The notes: generated by a model from the letters alone, not told the origin. Counted from the stretch's first letter, positions 48,301 to 63,390 are shown. The stretch is DNA of 64,000 nucleotides from Paulinella micropora (GCA_019918135.1 WBZZ01003927.1:140001-204000), one strand, 5' to 3'. Translations and numbers: made by a program.

Positions 48301-51300
48301 CAGGTCCGGCCATAGAAAACAGTTCACAAAGCGGCTGAAGCTTTTCACCTGCTGGATTGCCAGTCTGCTGTGCAGAGAAAAGGGGCGACACCGCCACTGT
48401 ATGGCCGCGAACCAGCACTCCTCCCTCACCTGCGCTCATATCGGCGCTTATCCGTGCCCAAATTTGCCATCGGCCCGGTGGCAGCGAGAGCAGCGCCCAA
48501 GGGGTGGTCAGCTCACTAAGGGCTAGACGCATATCGGGGGCCTTGTCCTGCTCGAGTGTCAAAGCTGCCTTGGAATCACCAAGTCCAGGTGGAAAGCTAC
48601 CGCTACTGGTGAGTGGAGAGTACAGAAATGCGTAGCGCAAGCGCGAGGGCGAAAGTGCACCTGTTACTACACCCTGCACTGCCACCAGGTGAGCCTGTCC
48701 CACTTTCAAGCGAACATCCTGCGCTTGTTCTGTGGACAGGTCGGACCGGACAGGGCCGAGCGTCAGGCGGGTGTTTGGCACAACGACAGCGGGCGCAGTA
48801 AGAAGCCAATACTCAGCCAGAAAGCCTTTATCGTCCCCATCCTCACAACCCGTCCACCCATTACCATCTAAGGAAAGTACAAAGCGATAGCGGGTGCTCG
48901 GTCGCAGCGCGTCGGCTGGCAGAACCAAAATCGGGCCGGTGGTCGAAAAGTCAGGCTTGGTTTGCTGGATTGATAACAAGAGATTGCGCTCGCGCTCGCT
49001 CCACCTCAGCGACAACTCTGACGGGGAAATAATACGTCGCATGTCTGTTATGATATCTCCCTGCTTCACACTGCTCGTTGCCTCACCTTCTTGGGCCCAC
49101 ACAGCTGCCAATCGAACTGCTTGCAGACTGGCGATGTTTACAGGTGCAAGGCTCATTGACCGGATTTCCACATTCGGTAGAACCAACGAGCTGTTAGCGG
49201 ATTCTGTGGCTATGTAAACGGTGGTAGAGGCCTCCAACAGGGTTTCGTTCAGCCAGCCGCGCGCACTCAGTACCAAGCGACGTGCAGAACCAGCGAAAGA
49301 CAACGACAGCGCAGAGGAGGATCGAGGAGTGAAATCAGAGCAAGGTTTGAAAGCTGTGGTGTCAAAGCAAGCCCAGTCAAGCTGAACTGAGTCCGGTAGA
49401 GGTGTTTGTTTCGAGACGCTGGAAAGCCTGAAAAGGAAAATCAAAAGAGAAAAGAGTTGATATGCAACACTTTTACAAGCAAAAAGCAGGCGGGTGGACA
49501 TGTCCAAATATGTTGTTAAGCTGGGCACGATATTAAATGTGTTTGTGGTCCGTTACCGTGCTTGCAGCCACATCTGCTGAGAAGGTCTGACGCAACGGTC
49601 GCCGCCCAGCAGCAGGAGCCACGGTGGCGACGTCCTGGTCTGAAACGTGCGCGTTACAGAGACCTCCCGCTGGAATGGATAAATTGACGCTGTGTAGAGC
49701 AGGCGTGCCGTAACAAGGAAGGTAGCGGCTTCGCCCTGCAGAACAGTGCGTGGCACAAACAAGGAAGACGAGGGAAACTCAGGATGCATCAGCGTCTGGA
49801 AGGTATCAGGAGATGTAGGATCTGCACGTGACACCTTCCACATTATACGTGGATCAGAAAAAACTATGTTCTCCCCCGCGCTTGCGTCCCCACCCTCGAA
49901 ACTCCTGTCAATGTCACCCTCGACATTCGTACGACTCCCTGTCTGCGCAATTTCGTTGTTGCCAGTGCCCAATTTAGGGCGATTGACACCGAGGGTCACA
50001 TCCAAAACGCCCACATCTACGTCTCCTATACAAACACGCAAGTAAGTGCTGTCGACAGACATCCACATTACAAGGAAGAAGAAATAATAACCGGTTTCCC
50101 AGTCCTCTGGTGCTGCAGGATCTAGTTCCCCTATACCAACAAGGAAATTGATATCGACAGACATCCACATTCTAGGAAGAGAAGTAATAAACCTGTCTCC
50201 CAACCCTCTGGTGCAGGATAGCTTTGCAGCACCTGCCTTCTTCCCTCAGGCCTCACCAGGGGAGCTTCCTCGCCTCCGCGGCTACCTCGAAGGCCAATTT
50301 GACAGTCATTTTGGCTGACAGGCCAGACGACCAGTGGAGACAACAAGAGATCCTACAAGAAAATAAGGAAAGAAACAGGTAACGTGTTGTTTGCAATGAT
50401 GCACTTTGACCTCTTCCGACTCTGTTGGGACCCAGGCGGGAACTGACAGGCTGAGGATCGGGCGATGTTCTTTCACTTGATTGACAGAGGCCTTGACCAC
50501 TTGAGAGATCTGCCCGTAGAAATCAGTGACACTAACAGAAACCTCCACTTGCCCAATCATTTCGAATTCACTAGTCAGGCGTTGGTAAGGAACTATTAGG
50601 GTAAAGGATGGTGGCCCTTGTTCGCGCAGATCGCTGCCCTGTTGCAACCATTCGAAGGGCACCGCAGCATCATTGAGACGCCACGTCAGCTCTCGAGGTG
50701 GCAGGCCAGATTGTGTGAACACTGTGGCCACCAGAGACCAGTCCTCACAGATACCCACCTCCTCCACCGCGCTGATTCTCACCTCCGGCAGCTGTGCTTG
50801 CTCTGGAGTAGGCAGCTCCAACCAGAAGCCATCCTCGCCCAGAGCAGACAAACCAGAAGCTCCGGCTTTGAAATTGAGCCGAGATGGCAGTATATCGGAA
50901 CCGCCACCGGCGCCCGAGCTTTCGAATTGATATGCGATGTCTCCATGTGCATTATCAACCCGACCAGTGACTCTGGCCTCGCCATCGGAATTCAAAGACG
51001 GGCGACGAACAGCCGAACCAGCTCCTATAGAATATAAATGCATAAAACAAAATCTCAATGCATTTTTAACATCGATATTGTCAATGGAGGTCAGAGTTCG
51101 AGACGATCTGTTGCACATCCCGTTACGCTACCACCACCACCACCTTCACTACTACTACTACTACTACTTCTATTACTACTCTTACTAAGCTACGCCTACT
51201 AGGTCAATACCAATATTCTATAGCAACAGTGCAAGGTACCATAGCGACGTAAGGAGACTATAGTAATAAGAATAATTCAAAACTGTACTGAAAATAATAT

Positions 51301-54300
51301 CATTCAAGACTTCAGAACACTCATGAACAAGTATTTATAAACATATGATACGTGTGTGATGGGACACAGGGGAGAAGGAAAGGCATGCAAAATATTCGCT
51401 AAGGCCAAAAGAGGCTGTTTGGACAATTATCGATTCCTTGAATTTCACCTGTTTGAAGAACCCCGCGTCGTTGCCTTTCACTCTTAACGACAGGTTTGGA
51501 GTAACTGGAAGAAGGTGCAATAAGCAATTCGCGAGGGGAAAGCAATTGACAAGTCGGTGTCCATAGGGCAGTTATTGTCTCATCGCTCAGCCAAGGTGTG
51601 CAGGACTGGGAGATATGCTGCGTCACGTTGCTGGGAAAGGCGTCGAAGCTGAAGAGAACGCGCACTGCAACACGAGCTGAAAGCCACTCGGCGGAAGCTG
51701 ATGGAAGAACCGACTTGGGATCAACATGCAACAACAAGCGCGGCCCGAACTCCGAGTCCACACTGCGATAGCGAACTATTGGGTTCAAGTCTTCTGTGGA
51801 AGCGGCAGAGCTGAAACCAGGTTGGAAAATCCGAAGAGACAGAGTCATGTCTTCCTCACGGGTCGCTTGTAGAAGGGGTTTCAAGAGGAAAGTGAGGTCA
51901 GCCTGAACCACGGCGCCTTGCCGCTGCATGCGCGCATCTACCTTCCAGCGCACTGCCTGATCTTTACTCTCCGCGTCGTTGCTGGGCGGCCATCTCAACG
52001 TCATGGGTCGGGCAGACCAGGGAATGGTACCATTGTTGGCCCACTGAGCCGTCTGTGCGCTGTCAGACAAGGCCACCAGTTCCGCTGCCTGGGAGATTTG
52101 GCCGATGTAGCGAGCCTCTGCATCAGGAGTGGCCGCTACGACCAAACGCAGCACCACGTTACTGGCATCCAAAGCAGCTCGCGACAGAGAGAAGTGCAAA
52201 AACGCCTCTCGCTGGTCGGCCTGCACTGACAGAAGCCCGCCCTCTTTGCGCACGTCCACAAGTTGGGACACTGCCGTGGTGGCGGTCACGGGCACAACGC
52301 GGTCGGGAGGGGAGGCCCCGGACGGCAAGCACGAAGCGTCCAGCGAAAGGCCCTGCAGAGAATCCCAGACCAAGGTGCCGCCCGTGGCGCAGACGCAGCT
52401 GTAGCCTCCCGGCATGTTCTTACACAAGGTAGAGGGAAATGGACAGACAGCCGAATCACTCCTTTCTTTACACTCGTCAACATCTACACATGCGCTGCCG
52501 TGAGCGCGGAATCCCTGCTTGCAGTGGCAGAGCAGTGCCTTGCCGGGTCGGGACTCGCAGGAGGCAAGGGCATGGCAATCCGTATCCTGACTGCATCGCG
52601 GCAAGGCCTCACAAACCTGACCATCCCCAACTGAAAACGCGTCGCAGATGCAGGTGAAAGAGCCGATCCTGTTGATGCACAGGCCATGGGCGTGGTCGCA
52701 AGGAGAGTCGAGGCATTCATTGACATCTTCACATTTCCCATCCAAGCTCTGCAAAAATCCTTGCTGGCACAAGCAATGCGCACTGCCGGGGGTATTGATA
52801 CAGCGCGCGTGAGCCGGGCAGAGGTGGCCTGTGGCACACTCGTCCTCGTCCACACAAGTCAAATCGTTACTCCCTTTAAGCTGAACAAAGCCTATCAAAA
52901 AGTGTGTGTGTGGTGGCGGTGGTGGTTTGGGGGGTAACAGGGGGAGTCATTATGCAAGCTTGAAGAGGGGGTTTTACCTTTCACGCAGGCGCAGCGGAGG
53001 CCGTCCAGACTGGCCGCACAGCTTGCACCCGGACCACACTCCTTGCACGGGTCCCGCTGACATACGCTATGTAGCAGCTCAACGCGAGCCGTGCCTGTAC
53101 ACAGAGACAAACAGAAACCGAAACGTCTGTGCGTGCAGAGAGCGAGAGCAGCAGTAGAAGCAGCAGCGACAAGCATGGCTAGGCCGGTTCACCTGCAAGT
53201 GCGCCGAACGCGGGCCGGCACACCAAACGCGGTCGGCAGTCGGTTTCCAAACGGCATGCTTGACCTTCACCACACGCACCGCAACGCGACCCACCACAGT
53301 CGACGCCCGTTTCCTCACCGTTCTGAAACAGTAATGCAAATTATGGTAGGCTGTCATGGATATAACCATGTCTAGCATTGCGCGCAAAGACACCAACAGA
53401 GTAAAGTTATAGACCTGCTTTCCATCTTGGCAGTTATCGCGGGGCACGGCAATGCATTCTCCATTCACAGTGCAACGAGCCAGTTCATCAAAAACTTCAG
53501 AGCAGACACTGCCTGCCATTCTGAACGTTCGAGTAGACCCTGCACAGATAGAAAGCTTTTCAGTGTCTCGATGCAAGATACAGGATGTATGTACACATCA
53601 TGTAAAGGTGCATCATAAAAGTACTCAATCGAGTGTAGAACATGTAGGACAAATGGGTGCATGAAGAAATACTAGCCAAACCAGATATACATACCAGTCC
53701 AGCAGCTTCCGTCGCGTTGATCACAAAGTGACAAAGGCAATAAACATCCTGATTGCTGCGCAAGTTCCGTGCCCTCGAACGCCCATTCGATATCAGGTGC
53801 ACCAGGTGATGCGGCGCGCGGAGGTGTAGCGGTGTTGCGCTCCTTGCCGTTAGCGAGAGTGTGTTGGATGACGGTTCCAGTCCAAGGAGGCGCGCCGGTG
53901 GGTCCCACATTACCCACTTCCGAAGTCAAACCTCGCCTGATGCAGACAAGCAAAATCTCATCCCAGATACTTTACAATGGCATGAAAAACTGTATGGCTG
54001 CGGTGTATGGGCACCTACGACCGTGGCAATTCTCCTGACAGCTCATGGGTACCATAGGTGTGCCTACGAAGGAGATATTGGTAAATATCAAACTCATATC
54101 TCCCCTCTATGTTATAAGATATAGTATATTACAACAGAATAATCAAGAACTTGGGACAGAGTATTCATAACCCCCCCCCCCCCTACACACACACACACAC
54201 CCAATTCGAGGTGCTTGTTGGCACCCACTCAAATTCATCACAGATCGAAACCAGCTTTGCCTGGGACTTCAGACTTCCACAATGTCTGGACCCAGCTGTT

Positions 54301-55456
54301 ATTGGTTGAGTTTCAAGGCTAAAAACTCGTTAGTATGGCATTCAGATCAAAATAGTAGGGTTTCTGCCCAATTTCAAGCTGTTTTAAAGTTGAGATATGC
54401 ACTATTTGACAGGCTCCGTTTAGTCACAGCTATGATTTCTTCGAAAATATTGGTGTGTGGAAGGCTTAAAGCTGCCCTGTGAGGATGTGTTCAGAGCTAG
54501 GGTCGATTCTTCGCATTTCCCCTGTGATGAGTCGTTATGGATGCGCATGACCGTAAGGATCAGCCACTGGCTTCATTATTATTACTGTAATAATAATAAT
54601 AATAATATGTATGTATCGTCTGCCAATTGCTGAGCCAAAAGGCCATGTGCACCCAGTCCTCCATTCCATAAGGAAAGTCTCCACACCAATCGGTGGAATA
54701 AAGGAAGTGACGGCATAGAACATTACTCTAGGAGCTTTATACCGATCAGCCCATGGAAAGGGACCGATGGCCTATGTACTCCCTAATAATAATAATAATA
54801 ATAGACTTATCAGTCAATTGGCCTTTGATCCTGTCGGACATGTGCCTCCATTGGTAGCACGGGGCCGTTCGGTGACGCGGCTCCGCTCCAAAGAAGAATA
54901 ATAAAAATAATAATAATATAATAATATGTATGTGTGTATCGTCTGCCAATTCCTGAGCCAAAAGACCATGTGCATCCAGTCCTCCATTCCATAAGGAAAG
55001 TCTCCACACCAATCGGTGGAATAAAGGAAGTGACGGCATAGAACATTACTCTAGGAGCTTTATACCAATCAGCCCGTGGAAAGGGACCGATGGCCTATGT
55101 CTCCCTAATAATAATAATAATAATAATAATAATGCTTCTCTGTCAATGGCAAATGCAAATCTGCACATGTGCCTCCATCGTCTCACCCGTAAGGGGAGTA
55201 CGAAGATTTGACCGATAGCTCTATTGACACCCCCGCAGGGCTGCTCCAAGCCTTCCAGACCGACCAATACTTTCAAAGAAAACATACTTTGAAAATAATG
55301 GCACCGATGGGAATCGAAGTGGCGACAGGTCCCAGATGGTATTGAACTTGACCAATAATGGCACCGATGGAAATAATGGCACCGATGGAAATCGAAGTGG
55401 CGACAGGTCCCAGATGGTATTGAACTTGACCACTGGGCTATCGCGGTGCCATAATA

Positions 55457-55502
<46 letters not shown>

Positions 55503-55508
55503 GTAATA

Positions 55509-55568
<60 letters not shown>

Positions 55569-58500
55569 GTGCTTCTCTGTCAATGGCAATGCAAATCTGC
55601 ACATGAGCCTCCATCGTCTCACCCGCCAGATAACCCAGTGGTCAAGTTCAATGAACCCCAGTGCGGCAATTGTACGTACTCCACGCGAATTATCCTGCAC
55701 CAAATGAATGGCTGAGAATCCTCCAAGGCTCTAAGAGTTGTGCCGGTTACCTCCGGCAAGTGGACGTACCCTGGAAAAGGGGGGGTCCTTCCCCCGGGAA
55801 CCCCAGCCCCGCATTTGTACGTACCCGAAGCGAATTCGCCGGCACCAAAATGAATGGCTAAAATTGCTGGCTGTAAAAGTTGTGCATGTGAGAATGAGAG
55901 GAAAACCGACCTTGGGAAGAGGAGCAGGGGGGGGGGGGGGGGGGGGCGAAGCGCACCGCAAACCCCCCTTCAGTACCTTCATTCGACCAATACTCAGTCT
56001 TGTGGAACTCTCTCATAGGGAACATCAATCATTTGCAGTTGATTCCCTGCAAGGTACCCGACACCTCGAGCGAGTAGCTATTCAGGGATGTTCCCTCCCC
56101 AACATTCACTGTTGTGACTGCTGGGTCGAGGGATGGAAGCGGAGGCCCTTGGGCTCGGCCATGACAGATCAATACATTATTATTATTATTATTATTATTA
56201 TCGTCGTCATCTAAAAAGCACTAAATCGTGCACAGTTTACCGAGGAGAACTACGTCGTCGAGGATGCACTTCACATCTCCCGACAGTTCCGTGCCCTCGA
56301 ACGCCCATTCGATATCAGGTGCACCAGGTGATGTGGCGCGCGGAGGTGTAGCTGTGTTGCGCTCCTCGCCGTTAGCGAGCGTGTGTTGGATGACGGTTCC
56401 AGTCCAAGGAGGCTCGCCGGTGGGTCCCACATTATTCACTTCCGAAGTCAAACCTCGCCTGATGCAGACAAGCAAAATCTCAATCCCGAATACTTTACAA
56501 TGTCATGAAAAATTGTGTGTCTGCGGTGTTCTGGCACCTGCGACCGCGCGCGGCAGCCTGAGATGCCACATTGCGGAAACGCAACCAGAGAGCAGGATTG
56601 CGTTCGGCTTGTTGGGGAAGGTCCACCTTCCACTGAAAAGCGGGAGCGGCGCGGGAGGGCACAGGCGCGGACACCAACGGGGTCGACCAAGTAAGACCCT
56701 GGTCAAAAGAGAGCTCCAGTAGACAAGCAGGCGAATCAGCGGCAGAATAGGACGCCGAGACACCCACGTTAGCCAATAGAGAGAGTTTCACCATATTCTG
56801 CATAAAAGAACGTCAAGTTTGAGGATATTTGCTTAAAAAAAAAATTCAGCATGTGGTCACTTGTGTAAGAGCGTGTGTCCATCGGGCGGCTCTACAATAT
56901 GGCTTAGGGATGAAGCTGGAGATACCTGTGTGGAGACAGTGCCAACTAGTTTTGCGCCAGGCGACAAGTGCACAGCCATGTCAGTTGGATGGAAGGGATC
57001 TGCAGCGCTCTCTGAGGCCTGTGCTACCATCAGCGCGCCACCTGTTAGTTGCCAGGCAGCATTCAACACGCCCTCGTTGAAATCGTCGGCCCAGACCACT
57101 GATGGACAGATCGTGTCTTGAATTGACCCGCAGACCTGCAAGGGCGCCAACCCCCGCAAGCACACCGTGCAGGGTGCACAGGGCGTCAGACCGGAAGGAG
57201 ACCAGGTGCGGCCAGCAACGCACTGTTCTATGCAGACCAATCGGCTGCCCGAGCGACTGGCGGGTCCCACCAATGTGTCTTGTAGATATCCAGGCAGACA
57301 CACGCAGCTGAAGCTACCTTGGGTATTCAGACACCTAAGAATTGCAGACAGGAAAGTCTGAAACAACGGAGAAGGAAGAAATGAAGACAGAATTAAGGTG
57401 ATGTGCTACGTGGATTGCTGTTGAGTACCGCTGCCCCGGTCCCGCGCAGCTGTGCAAACCGAGGGCACATTCATCCACGTCCACACAGACATGCCGACCC
57501 TCCTGACTTTCTAGAGACCGAAATCCGGATAAACACTCACATTTGTAACCACCTACGTCAGAGAAAGAGAAAGTGCATGTCGTCTGCGAGGCGGGCCAAG
57601 GTGAGCAAGCGAAACAGGTGCAGAGGAAATGGCAAGGAGGGGACCCTCAGTGTTGGTGCAAGAGGCAGTAGTTCCGCATGGATTGGTGAGCGAGAGACAC
57701 TCATTTACATCCCGACACGAAGTCGAGCCCTCCTATCAAATCAACAGGAAAGAAAGGTCAGCGGGTTTTGCAGACTCACTCATCATGAATACAATATAAA
57801 TATGCATGAAGGCATCTACGTATATAAATCTACATGAAGTCATAAGCATGTATGAAAACGAATTCCTGACAAGAGGGGGGGGGGGGGGGGGGGGGGGGGG
57901 GAACTGACTTTCGCGTAGCCGGTCAAACAGACGCACTCGTAGCCCACAAACTTAGATGGGTCATGTCGACACACCGTTCTTTGGATATCGCAGTTGTGAG
58001 TATTGTCCAGGCACGGATTGGAAGCGCACACTCGAAGGCCTTTATCCGAACCTGGCGGGTTTGCGCAGCTCAGAGACAGACAGTCCAGATTGGACAGACA
58101 GCGCTGGTTACGCTTGCACGGAGCGCAGATTGCACCACCGCAATCCACGTCTGTTTCGTCTTGGTTGCGCACCTGTCAAGAAAGAATACCGTGGATACCT
58201 GGAAAATTATGGCAACAAGCGCGTAAGATCTAAGTACCTGATCCGCACATGTCTCGACAGGAGGCCCGTGACACTGCCCCTCCTTGTCGCACCTGTCTGG
58301 GCCAGTACTTCCTCGGCCATCATCGCACAAAGTGCCCTCTGGCGCGATCACCCAGCTTCCGCACACTCCTGTAAGCGGGTCGCAGGTGGCCGCACGCAAG
58401 CAAGAAAGAGCAGGGGGCTCGAGGCAAGTCACACCCCGACACAAGTCCAACATGGGAGAACCTGTCAGGGCTAGTGAATACAAGAAACAAGACGAATCGC

Positions 58501-61500
58501 CAGACGCAGTCTGTGAGTTGTGAAGACGGATCCAGATGTCTGCAGGGGACGAGACGAAAGAGGCGACGTTGATGGCGCCAGTGATGATATTGGCCTTCTG
58601 TTCACTTTGAACGGGCAAAGTCGTAAGTGGAGTCCAAGTCTTGCCGTCCGGAGATACAGAGATGATGCAGTGGGACAACGGGGACAGAGATGTAGGCGAG
58701 GAAGACACCAACCGGTGAGTCAGTCTCACATCTGCAACACGATGCACAGCCTTGCAACATTCGTAACTAAGCCGCAAGAAACGTGACTTGACCTCTGAAA
58801 TCGCGTGTGGAGAATCGGCGATTCAGCGACGCTGCGGCGGGGACTTGAACAGCCTTCTCAGGAGCAAAACGCAAGCCCTCCACAATCTGCCAGCAAATAA
58901 ATATAGTCGGTGAGAGTTGAAAAGAAAAGACAAACTTGGTCGATGAACCAAAATATTCAGATCATGAAATGAATGAAAGTTCCTACAAAACAGGCGGACA
59001 CCTGCACTGTGCCTTCCGTGACCCATCCTTCATTCTGCAAAACGGTCTCTATGGAAAAGTCCTGACAAGCGAAAGCAGCAACAACAAAAGTCAATTTTAT
59101 GATATTACAAGCATCGATTTTGCACCAATGACTCGTACCTGCGCGTAGAAAGGCGAGGGGCAGATGGTGTCACTGGTGGATGAGCAGGCACGTTCTGGTG
59201 TCAAGCCCGGGAAGCAGCGCGTACACGGAGAACAAGGCGCCATCCCCGACTGTGAGTACAATTTCCCGTCAACGCATCTCATGTCCGCACAGCTCAGTAC
59301 TCCATCGCCCCGCCAACCTTCCTGACAACTGCAACTGAAGCTGCCGCGTGTGTTTCTGCACTGCCCGCCCTGTTGCTCAGGCAAGCAGTTATGAAGGCCC
59401 GTTGTGCACTCGTCCACATCCTGACAGCCTGTTCCAGCAAGGCTCTCGAAGCCAGCGGGACACTGACAGTTGAAAGAACCCGCCGTGTTGACACAGAAAG
59501 CAGGGGCAGAGCATGGGCTAGTGAGCGCGGACGTGCATTCGTTAAGATCAAAGCACTCAAAACCGTCACCCACGAATCCTGAAACACAAAGAGAGATACA
59601 GAGAGTAAATAAACAACAAGGCAGCGAACGGACAAGAGCCTTGCATACCTTTGTGACACAGGCAGCGAAAGTTCCCGGGCTCGTTGATGCACTGAGCATT
59701 GCTGTCGCAAGCGTTGCCCACGGCGCACTCGTCAACATCCACACAAAACAATCCATCACCCGTATAGCCTGCCCGGCATGTACAACGACCGCTTGCATCA
59801 TCGCAAGCGGCCAAGCTGTGACACGAGGAGGAATCGCAGGTGGAGACGGAGGCACATCTGCCTTGGCGACAAGAAACATCGCGTCCGTCAGTCTTGACGC
59901 AATCTCTGTCTGCCAAACAGCTGGCTGGGATAGCACAGGGAGAACAAAATCTGCCACCGCAGTCTACATCAGTCTCCTCGCCATTTCGGACCCGATCGTT
60001 GCAGTCGCCAGCAGGCACTGGCAAGCAAATCCCTGCACCATCACATCGCGCGTTGGCCAGTCCTGTATCCGCCTCTACCTGGCACACAAACCCGAATGCT
60101 TGAGGTTGGGGCTGTGAACAAGTCCTATTGCTGGACTGGCAGGTGCCGGCCTTCCAACAGCGCCCCGGTGGCAGCGGGCAACTAACATTTGCACACGACT
60201 CTGAGCGAGCGGCCACCTGCCCGTACACAGCCACATCCCCCACCAGACAGCTGCTGGCAACCGAGCTGCCTCTGCTGGAGAAGCGAATCGAAATAGAAAA
60301 TAGTCCTTCACTAATGGGGCGAAGAGAAGAATGGAATGTCTGATTGGGGAAAGAAAGCTGGTCGTTAGAGGACATACGTGCAAGCTCCACCCACTGTTGT
60401 GCTCCGTTTATCTTTGCCTCGAGCACACAGCACTCCCCATTTCTAATCGGTCCCTCTGCCTTCAAGTTGTAGAGCACCTCGACGTTATTCAGCACATTAC
60501 CGGATGGAAGTGCTAGCGGGATGCCTTTCATGGCCGTGGAATTGCCCTGCAGTTGGAGCCCTCCTGGCTGCATGGCGACCAGGCCACTGGTGTTCCACCC
60601 GTCCAGCGAGATGACTTTATTGGAGGAAAACGCGTGTGCCCAGTGCCAAGGTCGACACACGCTGTTTTGGCTCGGGAGACATTGCTGTGTCCTGGGGGCG
60701 GAATGCAAGCAGAAAGTACAAGGACTGCATGGTGCCTCACCAGTCGCGCTCCAGCTCACACCTTGCTGGCACAGTGCTGTGCATGAATTCTTGCCATCTC
60801 CTCTGTAGCCTGGACCACAAGAACAACTGTAGCTTCCGAACGTGTTTGTACAAACCCCGCCAGGAGAAGCACAGACCCGTTGTGCCTGGTTGCACTCGTT
60901 TATGTCGCTACATCCCTTGGTGCTGTTTAGGAGAGTACCATTTGGACACTTGCACAGAAAGGAACCAGCTGTGTTGAAACAGACTGCAGGAGCTTGGCAG
61001 GGGTAGACTGCAGCGTTACACTCGTTCACATCTATACACGCTCGCTCTTGCACACCAAAGACGTAGCCCTCACTGCAATCACACGACCAGCCAATAACTT
61101 TGTTTTGACACGTGGTAGAGGGTGAAGGACAGTCGTGCAAGCCAACACCACATTCGTCTTGATCACAACGGCCCATGTTGCAACTGATCATCTTGTCGGC
61201 GTCAGCGCTGCCTTCACAATCGCTGTCCATCCTGCATCGCTTGCCCACAGCACAGGGATCGCACGTTGTGCCGCCGCAGTCCACATCGGTCTCGAACTGA
61301 TTGCGCACTCCATCCGTGCAGTAAGATGGACCCACGCACACTCCTTGCCCATCGCAGACGTCCGGACCAGTGCTCTCTACTCCATCGTCACAAAACGCTT
61401 CGGCCTCTCTAGGCAGCACAGGAAGACACTCCCCTGTCTGCAAATTGCACTGCGAAGGCAGCCAACAATCGCCCGGGGGCTGTGGGCATACAACTTGCCA

Positions 61501-63390
61501 ACATTTGTCTGCAGAAGAATCCACAGTACCACGCAACGCCAGATCATCAAAAATGCAAATATCTGATAGCCTCGAAGTTAAAGCCCGCACACGAAGCACG
61601 ACATTCGGATTGTTGTTTGCTCTGCCAGGCAATTGTACTACACCAGTTTTCCAGTTTGCATTATTTCCTGCGGCAGTGAAAGCCAACGGTTGTATCCCGT
61701 CCAGGATGTCCACCGGCGGCCAAGTCTGACCGCCGTCTACACTTAGTTCCACTAGGCAGTACTTGTTTCCCATTCCCAGTGAGTCCAGACGCATTGAGAA
61801 GGCAAGCTCTAATTCCCGGTAGCGTTGCAGGTTCAACCTGATCCAGGCGCTCGCAGAGCCTCGAAGTTCTAGGGCAGATGAGGACTTGTGGCCGACCCCC
61901 GCTACCACGGCGGCCGAGTCACCAGCAGCAGTCCAATTCGTTACTGCTGCGAGATTGGTAGCAGTGAGAAGATTGGTCGCCTCTGTCTCGAAGCGATCAT
62001 GCCAAACCAAATCAGAACACTGAGCATCCGTAGTGACAGTACACGGCAGAGAGTCGGGAAATGCTTGAAAACAATGCGAAGAGCATGCGTGGCAAGGCTC
62101 CGTTCCTGTCGGACTCCAGGTAAAGCCAGGACGACATTCTTCAAGGCATTCAAAACCGTTTCCCGAGAAGCCCGGGAGACAAGAGCACTCAAAAGAACCC
62201 AACGTATTGAAGCAGGCGGAACCCGTTTCGGCACAGTCGTGTGTCCTGAGGAGGCACTCGTCAATGTCTCTGCAGTCTGGATGCATACCTGTAGTGCCAG
62301 GCAAGCAGTCGCAAGTGTAACTTCCCCTCGTGTTGCGACACTTCGAGCCTGAGCCACATGTGTGTGTGCCCTCCTTGCACTCATCGACATCCTGAAGACA
62401 GGTTGGAGCATTGGTCCATCCTGGCGTGCAATTACAAATGGCCGAACCCGGCGTGTTGACACAAACAAGGTTGCCTTCACCACACGTGACCAGACCTTGC
62501 ACACATTCGTCCACATCACACACCTTGCCGAAGCAATAGTTGCTTTTGCAGTCCTCGTGCCTCACGCACTTGCTTAAGTGCGGGCAGGATAAGCACTGTG
62601 TTCCCCCGCAGTCTACGTCCGTCTCGTCCTGGTTGCGAAGACCGTCACTGCAATTAGGCTTGGCAGGGCCCACGCAGCGACCAGTCCCATCGCACACGTC
62701 CGGGCCTGTACTTGGGTTTCCGTCATCACAGCTCTGACGTTTATCTGCGGAAATAGGTTTCGCGGCTGGGCAGAGGCCTGTGTTGGGATCGCATTCTCCT
62801 CTCTGATAACAACTTGCAAACACTTTAGAGGAAAGGTTAGTAGCAGGTAAGGGACAGGTGAAATTATCGCACGGGGATCGGAAGCGATGGCCGGTCACTG
62901 CCCACTCGTCGAACACACATGAACTACCCCCAGCAACAGGATATCCCAAGGGCACATAGTGCCGCAAACGGAACCAAGTATTCTGAGCTCTGCCATTGGC
63001 AGCGGCGGGTAGGCTCGCTGAACCAGCATTCCAGCTACCCGCCGAGGTTGACACCTGGCTAGTGGAAAGCAAGGGGGTCTGCACAAACACCCGAACCAAG
63101 CAAACAAATTCAAAAATTCTTCCAATAGAGCAACTAAAAAAAGATAAAAGTAATAATAATAGTGCTTCTCTGTCAATGGCTGATGCAAATCTGCACATGC
63201 GCCTCCATCGTCTCACCCGTGAGGGGAGTACGAAGAATTGACGATAGGCTCTAATGACACCCCCGCAAGGGCAGTTACACTTCCAGAAGGACCGGTATGT
63301 TCAATGAAAATACTGGTGGCACCGACGGGAATCGAACTGGCGACAGGGCCCAGATGGTAGAACTTGACCACTGGGCTATCACGGTGTCCA

